The translations under genes and the position numbers were made by a program. Shown here in pieces: positions 1-7,714 of a DNA stretch of 54,668 nucleotides. The notes beneath the pieces are model-generated. The model saw only the letters and a list, made by a program, of their open reading frames with translations. It searched no databases and was not told the origin of the DNA. Source of the stretch: Streptomyces fuscichromogenes (lineage in GTDB: Bacteria > Actinomycetota > Actinomycetes > Streptomycetales > Streptomycetaceae); NCBI RefSeq assembly GCF_014645815.1, contig NZ_BMML01000041.1, forward strand, positions 12,661 to 67,328, in the 5' to 3' direction. How positions within the stretch are numbered: position 1 is the first letter of the stretch; every line of letters begins with the position of its first letter.

Positions 1-17
1 CCCCCCCCCCCCCCCCC
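1..17. repeat. Homopolymer run of 17 C
   Basis: The window opens with seventeen consecutive C residues, just downstream of the stop codon of the first gene. A run this long is unusual even in GC-rich DNA. It could be a true slippage-prone tract or a sequencing or assembly artefact at a contig edge. Confidence 0.8.
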
Positions 18-55
18 GGCAGGGTTCACCCGTCGCTCATCGCCTCCCGACGACG

Positions 56-1333
56 TCAGACCTCCTCGGCGACGGGCGCCAGCTTCCGGCTCGCGTCGAA
101 GCCGACCACCTTCGCGAGGGTGCCGCCGAGGATGGCGGCACGGTCCTCGTCCCCCACGCCCTCGAAGTTCTCCGCGATGCACTCCTCACTGCTGCGGAAC
201 GTGCCCTCGGCGTGCGGGTAGTCGTTGCCCCACATCACCGTCGACAGCCCGGTGATGTGGCGGGCCTTGACGGCCGTGGGGTCGTCGGCGAACTGGACAT
301 GGATCTGCCGGCGGACGTACTCGGTCGGCTTGAGCGGGTAGGGCCACTTGTCGTTCACCGCGAACAGACGCCCCATGGAGGGCTGCTCCTTCGGACCACG
401 GCTGTCGTCCCAGAAACCGAGCCACCAGTCGGGGTCCTGACCGGTGCCCGTCTTCCAGGCCTTGTCCATGTAGCCCATGAAGGAGACCAGCCAACCGGCC
501 GTGTACTCGATCAGGTTGAAGTGCAGGTCGGGGAAGCGCTCGCACACCCCGCCGCCGACGAGGCTGGCGATGATGCCCTGCGGGCCGGCCACGGCCGAGC
601 CGACCGCACTGCCCATGGTGCGGCCGGCCACCATGTCGTCGGTCAGGTTGCCCTTGCCCATGTTCATGGCCGTCATCAGGCCGCGGACGGTGAGCGCGGT
701 CTCGGACACCTGTTCCCTGACCTTCACCCCGCCGGTGGCCACGTGGATGAACACCGGCAGCCCGTGCGCCTGCGCGGCCGCCCAGACCGGGTCGTACTCC
801 CGCGAGTAGTACGGCAGGGGCGGGATCTCCGGGAGGAGAAGCGCGCCGATGCCCAGCCGCGCGACCCGCTCGATCTCCGCGACCGCCTCGGGGACGTCCG
901 TGAGCGGGATCGCCGCCGTCGGACGCAGCCGGTCCTTGTACTGCAGATACCGCTCGACCAGGTAGTCGTTCCACACCCGGGCGTGGGCCATGGAGAGCTC
1001 GTGGTCGTCCGTGAACAGGACGAACAGCGAGAGGTTCGGGAACATCACCGACGCGTCGACACCGTCGAAGTTCATGTCCCGGATGATGTGCTCCGGGTCG
1101 CCGTCCGGGGTCTCCCCGCCGGTCTGCCGGTACTTGGAGATGGTCCAGCCGTCGAACCCGATGGTGTGCAGCTTCTTGAACTCCGTGTGCCCACCGTCGA
1201 CGATCGGCTCGTCGAGGGTGAACTCCTCTTCCCACAAGGCCCGTTCCCGCAGCTGCCTGGGCAGCCGGGTCTTGAAGAGATCGACCGGCTCGATGATGTG
1301 CGAGTCGCCGGACACGACAAATTCCTTGAACAC
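56..1333 (-). CDS. Amidohydrolase-2 (ACMSD-like) family metal-dependent hydrolase/decarboxylase
   Basis: A 425-residue protein of the amidohydrolase 2 superfamily, TIM-barrel enzymes that hydrolyse or decarboxylate small carboxylates with a divalent metal. Visible signatures are the N-terminal metal-binding stretch GDSHIIEP (residues 9-16), a central FIHVATGG block that would supply another metal ligand, and WGNDYPH near residue 373, the typical late acidic strand. Length and motif order fit the family. It ends the minus-strand group that starts with the mycofactocin genes and has its own promoter-like sequence upstream. Relatives of this type often sit in CoA-dependent catabolic clusters, which fits the acyl-CoA genes in the right half of the window. 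The substrate cannot be told from sequence. Confidence 0.85.
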   Translation of the reverse strand: MFKEFVVSGDSHIIEPVDLFKTRLPRQLRERALWEEEFTLDEPIVDGGHTEFKKLHTIGFDGWTISKYRQTGGETPDGDPEHIIRDMNFDGVDASVMFPNLSLFVLFTDDHELSMAHARVWNDYLVERYLQYKDRLRPTAAIPLTDVPEAVAEIERVARLGIGALLLPEIPPLPYYSREYDPVWAAAQAHGLPVFIHVATGGVKVREQVSETALTVRGLMTAMNMGKGNLTDDMVAGRTMGSAVGSAVAGPQGIIASLVGGGVCERFPDLHFNLIEYTAGWLVSFMGYMDKAWKTGTGQDPDWWLGFWDDSRGPKEQPSMGRLFAVNDKWPYPLKPTEYVRRQIHVQFADDPTAVKARHITGLSTVMWGNDYPHAEGTFRSSEECIAENFEGVGDEDRAAILGGTLAKVVGFDASRKLAPVAEEV

Positions 1334-1392
1334 AGGCGGTACCTCTTTCGAACCTCGTCGTTCGTGGCAGAACCCAACCCGCGGATGATGCG

Positions 1393-1421
1393 AAGTTAGC
1401 TGTACCGCCCGGTCTAGTCAA
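1393..1421 (-). promoter_or_regulatory. Sigma-70-type promoter for the amidohydrolase with overlapping dyad
   Basis: On the minus strand TTGACT is followed after exactly 17 bases by TAACTT, about 60 bases upstream of the amidohydrolase ATG. The spacer holds the dyad ACCGGGCGGT (1404-1413), placed where a repressor would block RNA polymerase. Assignment is by pattern only. Confidence 0.55.
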
Positions 1422-1508
1422 TGATTCAGCATATGGAATGACCGTTGAACCGAGGCCGCCGGAAACCTGACAGATTCCTGACATGGGGCTTTGGCACCAG
1501 GGCCCATT

Positions 1509-1527
1509 CCGTATATTCGAATTACGG
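1509..1527. promoter_or_regulatory. Isolated dyad CCGTA-N9-TACGG
   Basis: An AT-rich island in the gap between the amidohydrolase and the membrane protein holds CCGTA, nine bases containing ATTCGAAT, then TACGG. The island contrasts strongly with the surrounding GC-rich DNA. It could be a regulator site for the amidohydrolase, but no second copy was seen. Confidence 0.25.
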
Positions 1528-1628
1528 ATACTCAATTCCAGGCGGACACGGAATCGGCCCCGAGCGGACGACCAGCCGGATCCCGCGCCGTCTGTCGCGG
1601 GATCCGGTCGGCGGCGGCCGCGCGGGTT

Positions 1629-2366
1629 CTAGACGGTCACCGGTGCCGTGGCCTCCGTCCCGGCCAGTTCCTGCTCCTCGGACCTGACCGCGCGCAGCAG
1701 CACGACGGGCGTGGCGATCTTCCAGACGAAGTACGTCAGCATCGGGATCGTGTTGGCCAGTATCCCGTTCCAGGCCAGCGGCCCGGTCTTGAAGAGGAAG
1801 ACGAAGGCCCCGGGTACGAGAAGGACCCCCAGCACCATGCTGAGCCAGCCGTACCAGCGAGGGAAGACCGGACGCTCACGCCGGTCGACGAACGACGCGT
1901 ACCCGATCGACCAGACCTGCAGGACGAAGATGCAGGCGTTGCCGACGAACATCAGCCAGAACGTGTCGCTCATCGCGGCCAGTACGTCCGGGGAGTGGAT
2001 CTCCGGCCGGTAGGCCGCCGCGGCCAGGATCGCGAGGGGGAAGAAGAACCCCAGCGGGGCGACCACGCCGGTGGTGAGCTGGATCATGGACAGCAGGCCC
2101 CAGCCGCCTTCGACCCGGCGCATCTGAAGGCTCGTCACGATCACGTACGGGTACTCGAAGGGGACGGTGAGCACCATCAGCACGACACACCACAGGATCC
2201 CGGTCCGGTGGTCGTGCAGGAACGTGACGATGTCCGCGGGGCTCTTCGTCGGACTCATCGGGGTGAGGATGCCGCCCGCGCTGAAGGCGGCGACGAAGCC
2301 GACCAGCAGGACGAATCCGCACCACGCCGAAATTCGTTCCAGTCTGAGGTACAGGTCTTTCCGCAT
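1629..2366 (-). CDS. Multi-pass membrane protein of unknown function
   Basis: A 245-residue protein with about six or seven hydrophobic segments: one near residues 12-33, a long pair around 58-75, then segments near 93-115, 137-155, 172-192 and 205-222. The ATG is preceded by GGGAG at good spacing. I do not recognise the family. The first loop has a conserved-looking MSPTKSPADIVTFLHDH stretch. It lies in the same direction as the HsaA-like monooxygenase upstream and the amidohydrolase downstream, so it may be co-expressed with them, perhaps as a transporter or membrane helper. That role is inference. Confidence 0.7.
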   Translation of the reverse strand: MRKDLYLRLERISAWCGFVLLVGFVAAFSAGGILTPMSPTKSPADIVTFLHDHRTGILWCVVLMVLTVPFEYPYVIVTSLQMRRVEGGWGLLSMIQLTTGVVAPLGFFFPLAILAAAAYRPEIHSPDVLAAMSDTFWLMFVGNACIFVLQVWSIGYASFVDRRERPVFPRWYGWLSMVLGVLLVPGAFVFLFKTGPLAWNGILANTIPMLTYFVWKIATPVVLLRAVRSEEQELAGTEATAPVTV

Positions 2367-2464
2367 CTGCAGCTCCCTTGTTGGCCGACGGCGTCGGACG
2401 ACGCCGTTTCCTGACGGGTCCGCCGCGTCCCGGCCGACGGGCCTGTCGTACAGCGGCGCCGGAG

Positions 2465-3646
2465 TCAGATCAGGGCACGCATCGACTCGGGCAGTTCGAG
2501 CCCCATCTGGGCCAGGGCGTTCGCGTGGTAGGCCGTTCCGGGCACATGGATCATGTGCTGGAGTCCGACGTGGGCGTCCCGCCAGTAGCGCTGGATCGGG
2601 TTCGTGCGCCGGATGGCGTTGCCGCCGGAGCGCGCGAAGATCTCGTCCAGGGCGGACACCGCGCGCCAGGCGCAGCGGACCTGGTTGCGCCGTACGTTCG
2701 CCCGGTCCTCGATCGTCACCGGCAGGCCGGCCTCCACCCGGTCGTACAGCCGGCTGATGCCGTCGACGAGTTGGACCCGCGAGGCGGCGATCTCGGCGGC
2801 GGCCTCCCCCGCCGCGTACAGCACGTAGGGGTCGTCACGGACCTGGACACCGGTCACGGCCACCCGGTCGCGTTGCTGGGCGAGGTGGACGGCGAGCGCG
2901 CCCTCGCAGATGCCGATGACCGCCGCGGTGATGCCGAGCGGGAACATCGAGGCGAAGGGGAGCCGGTACAGCGTGCCGGTGCGGCCGAACGCCTCCGCCG
3001 CGGCGCCCTCCTGGACGGACTCCTGCCGGACGGCCCGGTGTTCGGGGATGAACGCCTTGTCCACGACGACGTCCTTGCTGCCGGTGCCGGACAGTCCGAT
3101 GACGTCCCAGGTGCCGTCGACGATCTCGTAGTCGGAGCGGGGCAGTACGACGTGCAGCACGGTGACCGGCATGGCGGGCTTGCCCGTTCCGTCCCCGAGG
3201 AGTGCTCCGAGGAAGTCCCAGCGGCAGTGGTCGGTGCCCGAGGAGAACGGCCAGCGGCCGCTGAGGACATAGCCGCCGTCCACCGGCTCGGCGATGCCGT
3301 TGGGCATGTAGGGCGAGGCGATCCAGGTGTCGGGGTCCTCGTCCCACACCTCGTGGGCGAGGAGCGGGTCCATCTGGGCCAGCTCCCACGGGTGAACGCC
3401 GACCACTCCGCAGACCCAGCCGGCGGCCCCGTCGTGCCGGGCCACGGCCATCACCGCCTCCGCGAATTCCCGGGGATGCGCCTCGAATCCACCGAACTCC
3501 TTGGGCTGCAGCATCCGTACGACCCCCGCGGAACGCAGGAGTTCGACGGTCCGGTCGCTCAGCCTGCCGAGTGACTCGTTCTCGTCGGCCAGTGCGGCCA
3601 GTTCAGGACCCGACTCCTCGACACGGCCGACCACTTCATGCGTCAC
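2465..3646 (-). CDS. HsaA-like flavin-dependent monooxygenase (acyl-CoA dehydrogenase fold)
   Basis: With the GTG at 3646, preceded by GGGAGG at ideal spacing, the product is 393 residues, the usual size of HsaA, the oxygenase that hydroxylates a phenolic steroid intermediate using reduced flavin from a separate reductase. HsaA-family traits are the acyl-CoA-dehydrogenase fold, the block GRWPFSSGTDHCRWDF, the preceding PYMPNG loop and YWRDAHVGLQHMIHVPG near the C-terminus. No HsaB-type reductase gene lies beside it, so flavin must come from elsewhere. The reading frame stays open beyond the chosen start, but that upstream translation resembles nothing and runs towards the mycofactocin remnants. 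Family confidence is high; a steroid substrate is plausible but unproven, since relatives act on other phenols. Confidence 0.8.
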   Translation of the reverse strand: MTHEVVGRVEESGPELAALADENESLGRLSDRTVELLRSAGVVRMLQPKEFGGFEAHPREFAEAVMAVARHDGAAGWVCGVVGVHPWELAQMDPLLAHEVWDEDPDTWIASPYMPNGIAEPVDGGYVLSGRWPFSSGTDHCRWDFLGALLGDGTGKPAMPVTVLHVVLPRSDYEIVDGTWDVIGLSGTGSKDVVVDKAFIPEHRAVRQESVQEGAAAEAFGRTGTLYRLPFASMFPLGITAAVIGICEGALAVHLAQQRDRVAVTGVQVRDDPYVLYAAGEAAAEIAASRVQLVDGISRLYDRVEAGLPVTIEDRANVRRNQVRCAWRAVSALDEIFARSGGNAIRRTNPIQRYWRDAHVGLQHMIHVPGTAYHANALAQMGLELPESMRALI

Positions 3647-3784
3647 TCCGCACACCTCCCGGTGACTGGTCCCTCGCCCGCGGCGGGGTGGCCCCAGTGT
3701 CGGGGCACCGGACCGGCCCTCGCCCTCTGCTTTCCGCTGACCGGGACACGTGTACGTCAGCGCGTGACACGGGGCCGCAGGGCG

Positions 3785-3950
3785 GCGGACGAGCGGCCCC
3801 GAGGGCGGAGAACCAGACCCCGGCGCGGTACGCGAGGTCGTCGAGACGGCGGGCGACGCCGTAGCGAACGGGGTCCGGCGTGGCCTGATCACGTCGGTGC
3901 TCAAGCGCGATATCGGCCACGGCGGCGATCGCCGTGGCCCGTCGTACCCG
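3785..3950 (-). pseudogene. mftF: Probable remnant of the mycofactocin glycosyltransferase C-terminus
   Basis: Minus-strand translation here gives DPVRYGVARRLDDLAYRAG followed by VWFSALG. This resembles the C-terminal tail of MftF, the glycosyltransferase that decorates mycofactocin, where an RRLDDLAYGAG-type motif precedes a tryptophan-rich end. Nothing of the catalytic GT2 domain is present. The fragment runs on in the same frame from the mftD remnant, as if one deletion had joined the middle of mftD to the end of mftF and removed mftE and most of mftF. The assignment is from memory of the family and is moderately sure. Confidence 0.5.
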
Positions 3951-4419
3951 GCCGCCACAACCAGGCGGCTCGGGGCAGCACTTGGGGGCGAACCGGAGCA
4001 TGGTCCTCAGGTCGAGCCGGTCCGGGACGGCGGGGCTGCCCCGGTCACGGCCGTGCGAGAAGGACCAGTCGAGGGTGACGATGAGGGCCTTGGCGCACGC
4101 CGCCCGCGCCCGGTCCATGCGGCGCACCATGGTCGCGCGCGTGCCGCTCCAGCACAGCTGGAAGAAGAGGTCCGGCTGTGCTTCTCCGACCTCCTCCACC
4201 GGCTTGCTCGCGAAGGAACTGACCCCCGTGATCACGCGCCCCGGCTCGCCGCGGCCCGCGCGACGGCCACCTCCCCGTCCGGGTCCACGGCCTGTTGTCG
4301 TCGATCGTCCGGCCGCGTTCCGAGCCGGCCACGAGGGCGCCCTACACCGAACTCGGCAGCTGCCGCCTGGCCCGGCGCCGTGCCTCGGCGACCGTCTCGA
4401 ACCAGGGGTTCCTAGCCAT
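3951..4419 (-). pseudogene. mftD: Decayed mycofactocin dehydrogenase gene
   Basis: The ATG overlaps the end of mftC by eight bases, the normal mftC-mftD junction, and the first residues MARNPWFETVAEARRRARRQ match the MftD start. Codon 26, where a Tyr is expected in SVYGALVAGSE, is TAG. After the stop the frame continues as GALVAGSERGRTIDDN. Some 50 residues are then missing before a VDPDGEVAVARAAA block. A frameshift follows near 4237, and the next frame reads SSFASKPVEEV and ALIVTLDWSFSHGRD, typical of this FMN-dependent alpha-hydroxy-acid-oxidase-like enzyme. The C-terminal half is absent. MftD normally oxidises the pyrrolidone intermediate to premycofactocin, so this locus cannot make the final cofactor alone. 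Confidence 0.8.
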
Positions 4420-5608
4420 GCGCCCCGTTCTCTTCCTTCGGTGTGAGCCGCAGTCCGGCCAGCGGGTCCTCCACGCAGTCGCGCACCGGTGCGCCGGTCC
4501 GGTGGGAGTGGTCCCCGGACGGCTTGGGAAGTCCGGACCCACCGACCGGGCGCAGGGTGAGCAGCTTCTCGCCGTGTCCCTGGACGCATTCGGGGTCGGG
4601 GCCGTCCAGTGGCAACCCGGTGAAGAACTTCGCGGCCATGCAGCCGCCCTTGCAGGTGTCGTAGAACGCGCAGGAGGCACAGGCGCCGCCGTGCTGCGGT
4701 GTCCGCAGCCGACGGAAGAGCTCCGAGTCGCGCCACACCCTGGAAAACCCACCCGGGGCGCGGACGTTGCCGGCCAGGAACTCCTCGTGGATGGCGAACG
4801 GGCAGGCGTACACGTCCCCGACCGGGTCGATCAGGCAGACCACGCGGCCGGCGCCGCACAGGTTGAGGCCCGGCAGCGCCTGGCCGTAGCCGGCCAGGTG
4901 GAAGAAGGAGTCGCCGGTCAGCACGTTGTCGCCGTGCGCCAGCAGCCAGTCGTACAGCTCCCGTTGCTGTCCGGCCGTGGGGTGCAGGTCGTCCCAGACG
5001 TCGGCGCCGCGTCCGGAGGGGCGCAGCCGGGTCAGGCGCAACTGGGCGCCGAAGCGGTCGGCGAGGGCCTTGAAGTCGTCCAGCTGCGGGATGTTGTGCC
5101 GGGTGCAGACCACGGAGATCTTGAAGTTGCGCATACCGGCGGCGGCGAGGTGCTCCAGCGCCCGCAGCGCGGTCGCGTACGAACCGGGGCCGCGCACCGC
5201 GTCGTTGACGTCGGCGGTGGCGCCGTCGAGGGAGACCTGGACGTCCACGTAGTCGTTGCCGGCGAGCCGCTCGGCCGTCTCCCGGGTGATCCGCACGCCG
5301 TTGGTGGAGAACTTCACGCCGACGTGATGGTTCGTGGCGTGGTCCAGGAGTTCCCAGAAGTCGGGGCGGACGGTGGGCTCGCCGCCGCCGATGTTGACGT
5401 AGAAGACCTGCATGGCCTCCAGTTCGTCGATGACGGCCTTGGCCTTCGCCGTGCTCAGCTCGCGCGGGTCACGGCGGCCGGAGCTGGACAGGCAGTGGGC
5501 GCAGGACAGGTTGCAGGCGTAGGTCAGTTCCCAGGTCAGGCAGATCGGTGCGTCGAGCCCGTACTCGAACAGGTCGACCAGCCGGGACGAGGTGGGCGTG
5601 GCGGTCAT
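4412..5608 (-). CDS. mftC: Mycofactocin radical SAM maturase
   Basis: A 398-residue radical SAM/SPASM protein. The 4Fe-4S site is CNLSCAHC (Cys32, Cys36, Cys39), followed by the GGGEP motif. The C-terminal SPASM part keeps its cysteine clusters (LCGAGRVVC, YACPF, CASC, CKGGC, ECVQG). MftC oxidatively decarboxylates the C-terminal Tyr of the MftA peptide and then crosslinks it to the neighbouring Val. The ATG at 5608 overlaps the mftB stop as ATGA, and the 3' end overlaps the mftD pseudogene start, so the operon architecture is preserved. The frame looks undamaged, in contrast to mftD. Start chosen on family length and the overlap. Confidence 0.93.
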   Translation of the reverse strand: MTATPTSSRLVDLFEYGLDAPICLTWELTYACNLSCAHCLSSSGRRDPRELSTAKAKAVIDELEAMQVFYVNIGGGEPTVRPDFWELLDHATNHHVGVKFSTNGVRITRETAERLAGNDYVDVQVSLDGATADVNDAVRGPGSYATALRALEHLAAAGMRNFKISVVCTRHNIPQLDDFKALADRFGAQLRLTRLRPSGRGADVWDDLHPTAGQQRELYDWLLAHGDNVLTGDSFFHLAGYGQALPGLNLCGAGRVVCLIDPVGDVYACPFAIHEEFLAGNVRAPGGFSRVWRDSELFRRLRTPQHGGACASCAFYDTCKGGCMAAKFFTGLPLDGPDPECVQGHGEKLLTLRPVGGSGLPKPSGDHSHRTGAPVRDCVEDPLAGLRLTPKEENGAHG

Positions 5609-5880
5609 GAGGTCCTCCCGACGACCATCGAGGACTGCGCGAGTACGGCGAGAGCCCGGCCGTAGCGGGACAGTTCGTCCTCTGCGAGACCCGCGGCCAG
5701 GCAGGCGGCGCGGGCCGTGGGCGCGTCCGCGAGCGCCTGGACGACGGCGAGCAGCCGACGGTCCTTGAGGAACGACAGCCTGCGGGTGCCGAAGTGGTAG
5801 AGCAGCGCGCCGAAGGGTTCCGGCCGCACGGAGACCTGCGGATGCAGGTCCCAGGCACGGTCGAGGTCCATTGCTGTCAT
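5605..5880 (-). CDS. mftB: Mycofactocin peptide-binding chaperone
   Basis: A 91-residue protein matching MftB, the RiPP-recognition-element partner that binds the MftA precursor and presents it to MftC. The N-terminal part with HPQVSVRPEPFGALLYHFGTR and the following basic segment are typical. The N-terminus could be ATG 5880 or the second Met three codons later. It begins ten bases after the mftA stop and overlaps mftC by four bases, so the three genes are very likely translated together. No damage is visible. Confidence 0.88.
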   Translation of the reverse strand: MTAMDLDRAWDLHPQVSVRPEPFGALLYHFGTRRLSFLKDRRLLAVVQALADAPTARAACLAAGLAEDELSRYGRALAVLAQSSMVVGRTS

Positions 5881-5889
5881 GGTGGGGGC

Positions 5890-6027
5890 CTAGTAGACGC
5901 CGCACATGCCGTCGATCGAGACCTCCTCCAGGAGGTCCTCCGCCTCGATCAGCGAGGCGGTGAGCGCGGTGTCGTCGCCGTCGGTGCCGATCTCCTCGGC
6001 CGGGGCGGCGGGGCGGAGCTCGTTCAC
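5890..6027 (-). CDS. mftA: Mycofactocin precursor peptide
   Basis: A 45-residue peptide starting at GTG 6027, which has a GAGGAG ribosome site seven bases upstream. It is acidic, with an N-terminal leader rich in Ala, Glu and Asp and the diagnostic C-terminal core IDGMCGVY. The last two residues, Val44-Tyr45, are the ones that MftC, MftE and MftD normally turn into the redox-active moiety. The core is perfectly conserved. The gene is small but identified by the core and by mftB and mftC directly downstream. Confidence 0.92.
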   Translation of the reverse strand: MNELRPAAPAEEIGTDGDDTALTASLIEAEDLLEEVSIDGMCGVY

Positions 6028-6355
6028 GGGGGTCTCCTCTCGTCGGGCACGGCTGACGCTAGGTGACGGCAGGGTCCGGTGCCGGGGACGGTCCCGGCCA
6101 CCGGGACTCCCCGTTGTGCGGGCCGGTGACCGCGCCTTCCATCACCTGGCCTTGAGACCGACCGGCAGGTCCAATCTCCTTGCGGAAGGGGACAGTACGG
6201 TCCTCCGGGTCGTCGTCGAGCGCGGGCGGGCGGCCTGTGTCGTGGTCGAGCGGAACGGGCGGCGCAGGACCGTGGGCGGGGGTGAAATCGTGCTCTGGCG
6301 GGCTTGCGGGGCGCGGACACCTCGATCCTGCCGACGCCGTACGGCGCGGCCTGAC

Positions 6356-6369
6356 GTGAACCGGTTCAC
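6356..6369. promoter_or_regulatory. Perfect palindrome GTGAACCGGTTCAC
   Basis: A 14-base perfect palindrome about 330 bases upstream of mftA and 220 bases downstream of the dehydrogenase stop. A second shorter palindrome, GCCGTACGGC (6336-6345), lies just beside it. Size and symmetry suit a TetR- or LacI-type operator. No second copy was seen in the window, so function is a guess. Confidence 0.35.
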
Positions 6370-6399
6370 CCTCCGGAGCGGCCCGGCCGCCGGGGGCGG

Positions 6400-6462
6400 G
6401 GGCCCGTCCGAGGGGCGCAGGGGCCCGCCCGGACGGGGCAAGGGCCCGCCCAGACGGGGCAA
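6400..6462. repeat. Three tandem 21-base repeats
   Basis: Units at 6400-6420, 6421-6441 and 6442-6462. The last two differ at one position (GGGCCCGCC followed by CGACGGGGCAA or AGACGGGGCAA, with small changes). The first is more diverged. Non-coding on both strands as far as I can judge. Confidence 0.65.
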
Positions 6463-6590
6463 GGGCGGAGCCGATCGGAGCGGGCAACCGGTGACCGGCA
6501 ACCGGGCACCGAGCACCGGGCGTACCCGGGGATTTCGGAGGGAGGTGCGCCGGACCACCCGGCCGTGCTCGGTGGTCCGGCGCCCCGTCG

Positions 6591-7418
6591 TCACCTGTCG
6601 CGGACGGCCGCGCAGACCCCGCCGTCGACGAGGATGTCGACGCCGTTCAGGAAGCTCGCCCCGTCGGAGAGCATGAACGCCACGACATCGGCGACCTCCT
6701 CGGAACGGCCGGTCCGGCCGAGCGGCGTCGCGTCGACGAGCTGCTGCATCACGGGGTGCTTCGCCGCCTCCTGCCGGCCCTGCGGGGTGTCGATGATGCC
6801 CGGTGCCAGCGAGCACACCCGTGCCCCGACCGGCCCGAGCCGCACCGCTTCCTTCCGCGCGAACCGGGCCACTCCGTACTTGGCCCACGGGTAGGCCAGG
6901 TTGGACTCCTCGACCTCCGGCCCGACGGCTTCCCGGATCCGGTCCAGGAAGTCCTCCCGCAGCGGGTCGTCCAAGGCCTCGGCGACGGCCGGATCGGGGT
7001 GGTCGACACCCATGAGCAGGGGAGACATCGAGGAGAAGTACACGTGCGCGGTGCCCGCCGTGGCCAGCGGACGCAGCGCCTCGGCCAGCAGGGCGGTCCC
7101 TATGAGGTCGACCTGGAAGATGCGCCGCCAGTCGGCCATGGTGGGCGAGATCCCGGCCGCGTGGGCGACGGAGCGCAGCGTGCCGAGTTCGGCGACCCGT
7201 TCGGCGAGACCGGCCAGGGCCGCACGGTCGGTGATGTCGGCTGCGAACGGCTCGGCGTGCGCCCTGCCGCCCCCGCTGTCGAGGTCCGCCGCCACCGCCT
7301 CCGCACTCGGTGCGTCCCGGTCGACGAGCAGCAGCACGTCTACGGTGTCGGCGAGCCGTCGCGCACAGGCCTCCCCCATGCCGCGTCCGGCTCCGGTGAC
7401 TATTCCTACGGTCGTCAT
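6591..7418 (-). CDS. Short-chain dehydrogenase, 3-alpha-hydroxysteroid dehydrogenase-like
   Basis: A 275-residue SDR starting at ATG 7418 with GAGGAG seven bases upstream. The cofactor motif TGAGRGMG is at residues 8-15 and the catalytic YPWAK at 176-180. The candidate catalytic Ser129/130 is about 46 residues before the Tyr, where classical SDRs have about 13. Such an acidic insertion is a hallmark of the bacterial 3-alpha-hydroxysteroid dehydrogenase/carbonyl reductase type, and the sequence on both sides (NLAY, SLAPGIIDTP, FLNGVDILVDGG) also fits that type. It is not the standard mycofactocin-linked SDR, although it lies upstream of mftA on the same strand. Steroid or similar alcohol oxidation is inferred. 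Confidence 0.8.
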   Translation of the reverse strand: MTTVGIVTGAGRGMGEACARRLADTVDVLLLVDRDAPSAEAVAADLDSGGGRAHAEPFAADITDRAALAGLAERVAELGTLRSVAHAAGISPTMADWRRIFQVDLIGTALLAEALRPLATAGTAHVYFSSMSPLLMGVDHPDPAVAEALDDPLREDFLDRIREAVGPEVEESNLAYPWAKYGVARFARKEAVRLGPVGARVCSLAPGIIDTPQGRQEAAKHPVMQQLVDATPLGRTGRSEEVADVVAFMLSDGASFLNGVDILVDGGVCAAVRDR

Positions 7419-7510
7419 GCATTGCTCCTCGGCGCAGTGGTGTCCGTCGCCCGTGACACCCGCCCCGGACGGCCGGCCCGGGGCCCGTCCCGGAAACCCG
7501 GCCCCGTACC

Positions 7511-7570
7511 GTCCGGTCCGGTCCGGTCCAGTCCAGTCCCATCCGGTCCAGTCCGGCCCCGTCCGGTCCG
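7511..7570. repeat. Twelve degenerate pentanucleotide repeats (GTCCG/GTCCA)
   Basis: Twelve consecutive five-base units, seven of them GTCCG or GTCCA without change and the rest one or two bases off. They lie 90-150 bases upstream of the dehydrogenase start. A non-coding microsatellite-like tract that could vary in length between strains and alter promoter spacing. Confidence 0.7.
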
Positions 7571-7714
7571 GTGGCGACGGTCGCTGTCCCGGCATGCAAG
7601 CCCGCCTGTCTGACACCTGCCGGACCGTTACCTGACAATTCCCGGACGTGACCGCCGTCACATGGGCCGCGAGGGCCGCCCGGCGGTCGAGGAGGGCCGC
7701 CCGGCGGATCGGTC

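Larger units (their letters stand above)
6028..6590. other. Intergenic region upstream of mftA, no gene seen
   Basis: These 563 bases separate mftA from the dehydrogenase gene upstream. Open frames exist but translate to Pro/Arg/Ala-rich nonsense. The stretch holds a 14-base perfect palindrome and three tandem 21-base repeats, described separately. It should also contain the mftA promoter, although no clear -35/-10 pair was found. Confidence 0.6.

Noticed and set aside
186..1535. Long open frame on the minus strand overlapping the amidohydrolase gene
   Set aside because: Translation is Arg/Gly/His-rich and resembles nothing; it is the GC-rich shadow of the amidohydrolase in another frame.
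3647..3958. Upstream extension of the HsaA-like gene
   Set aside because: The frame is open but the extra residues are unrelated to the family, and a good ribosome site precedes the GTG at 3646, giving the normal family length.
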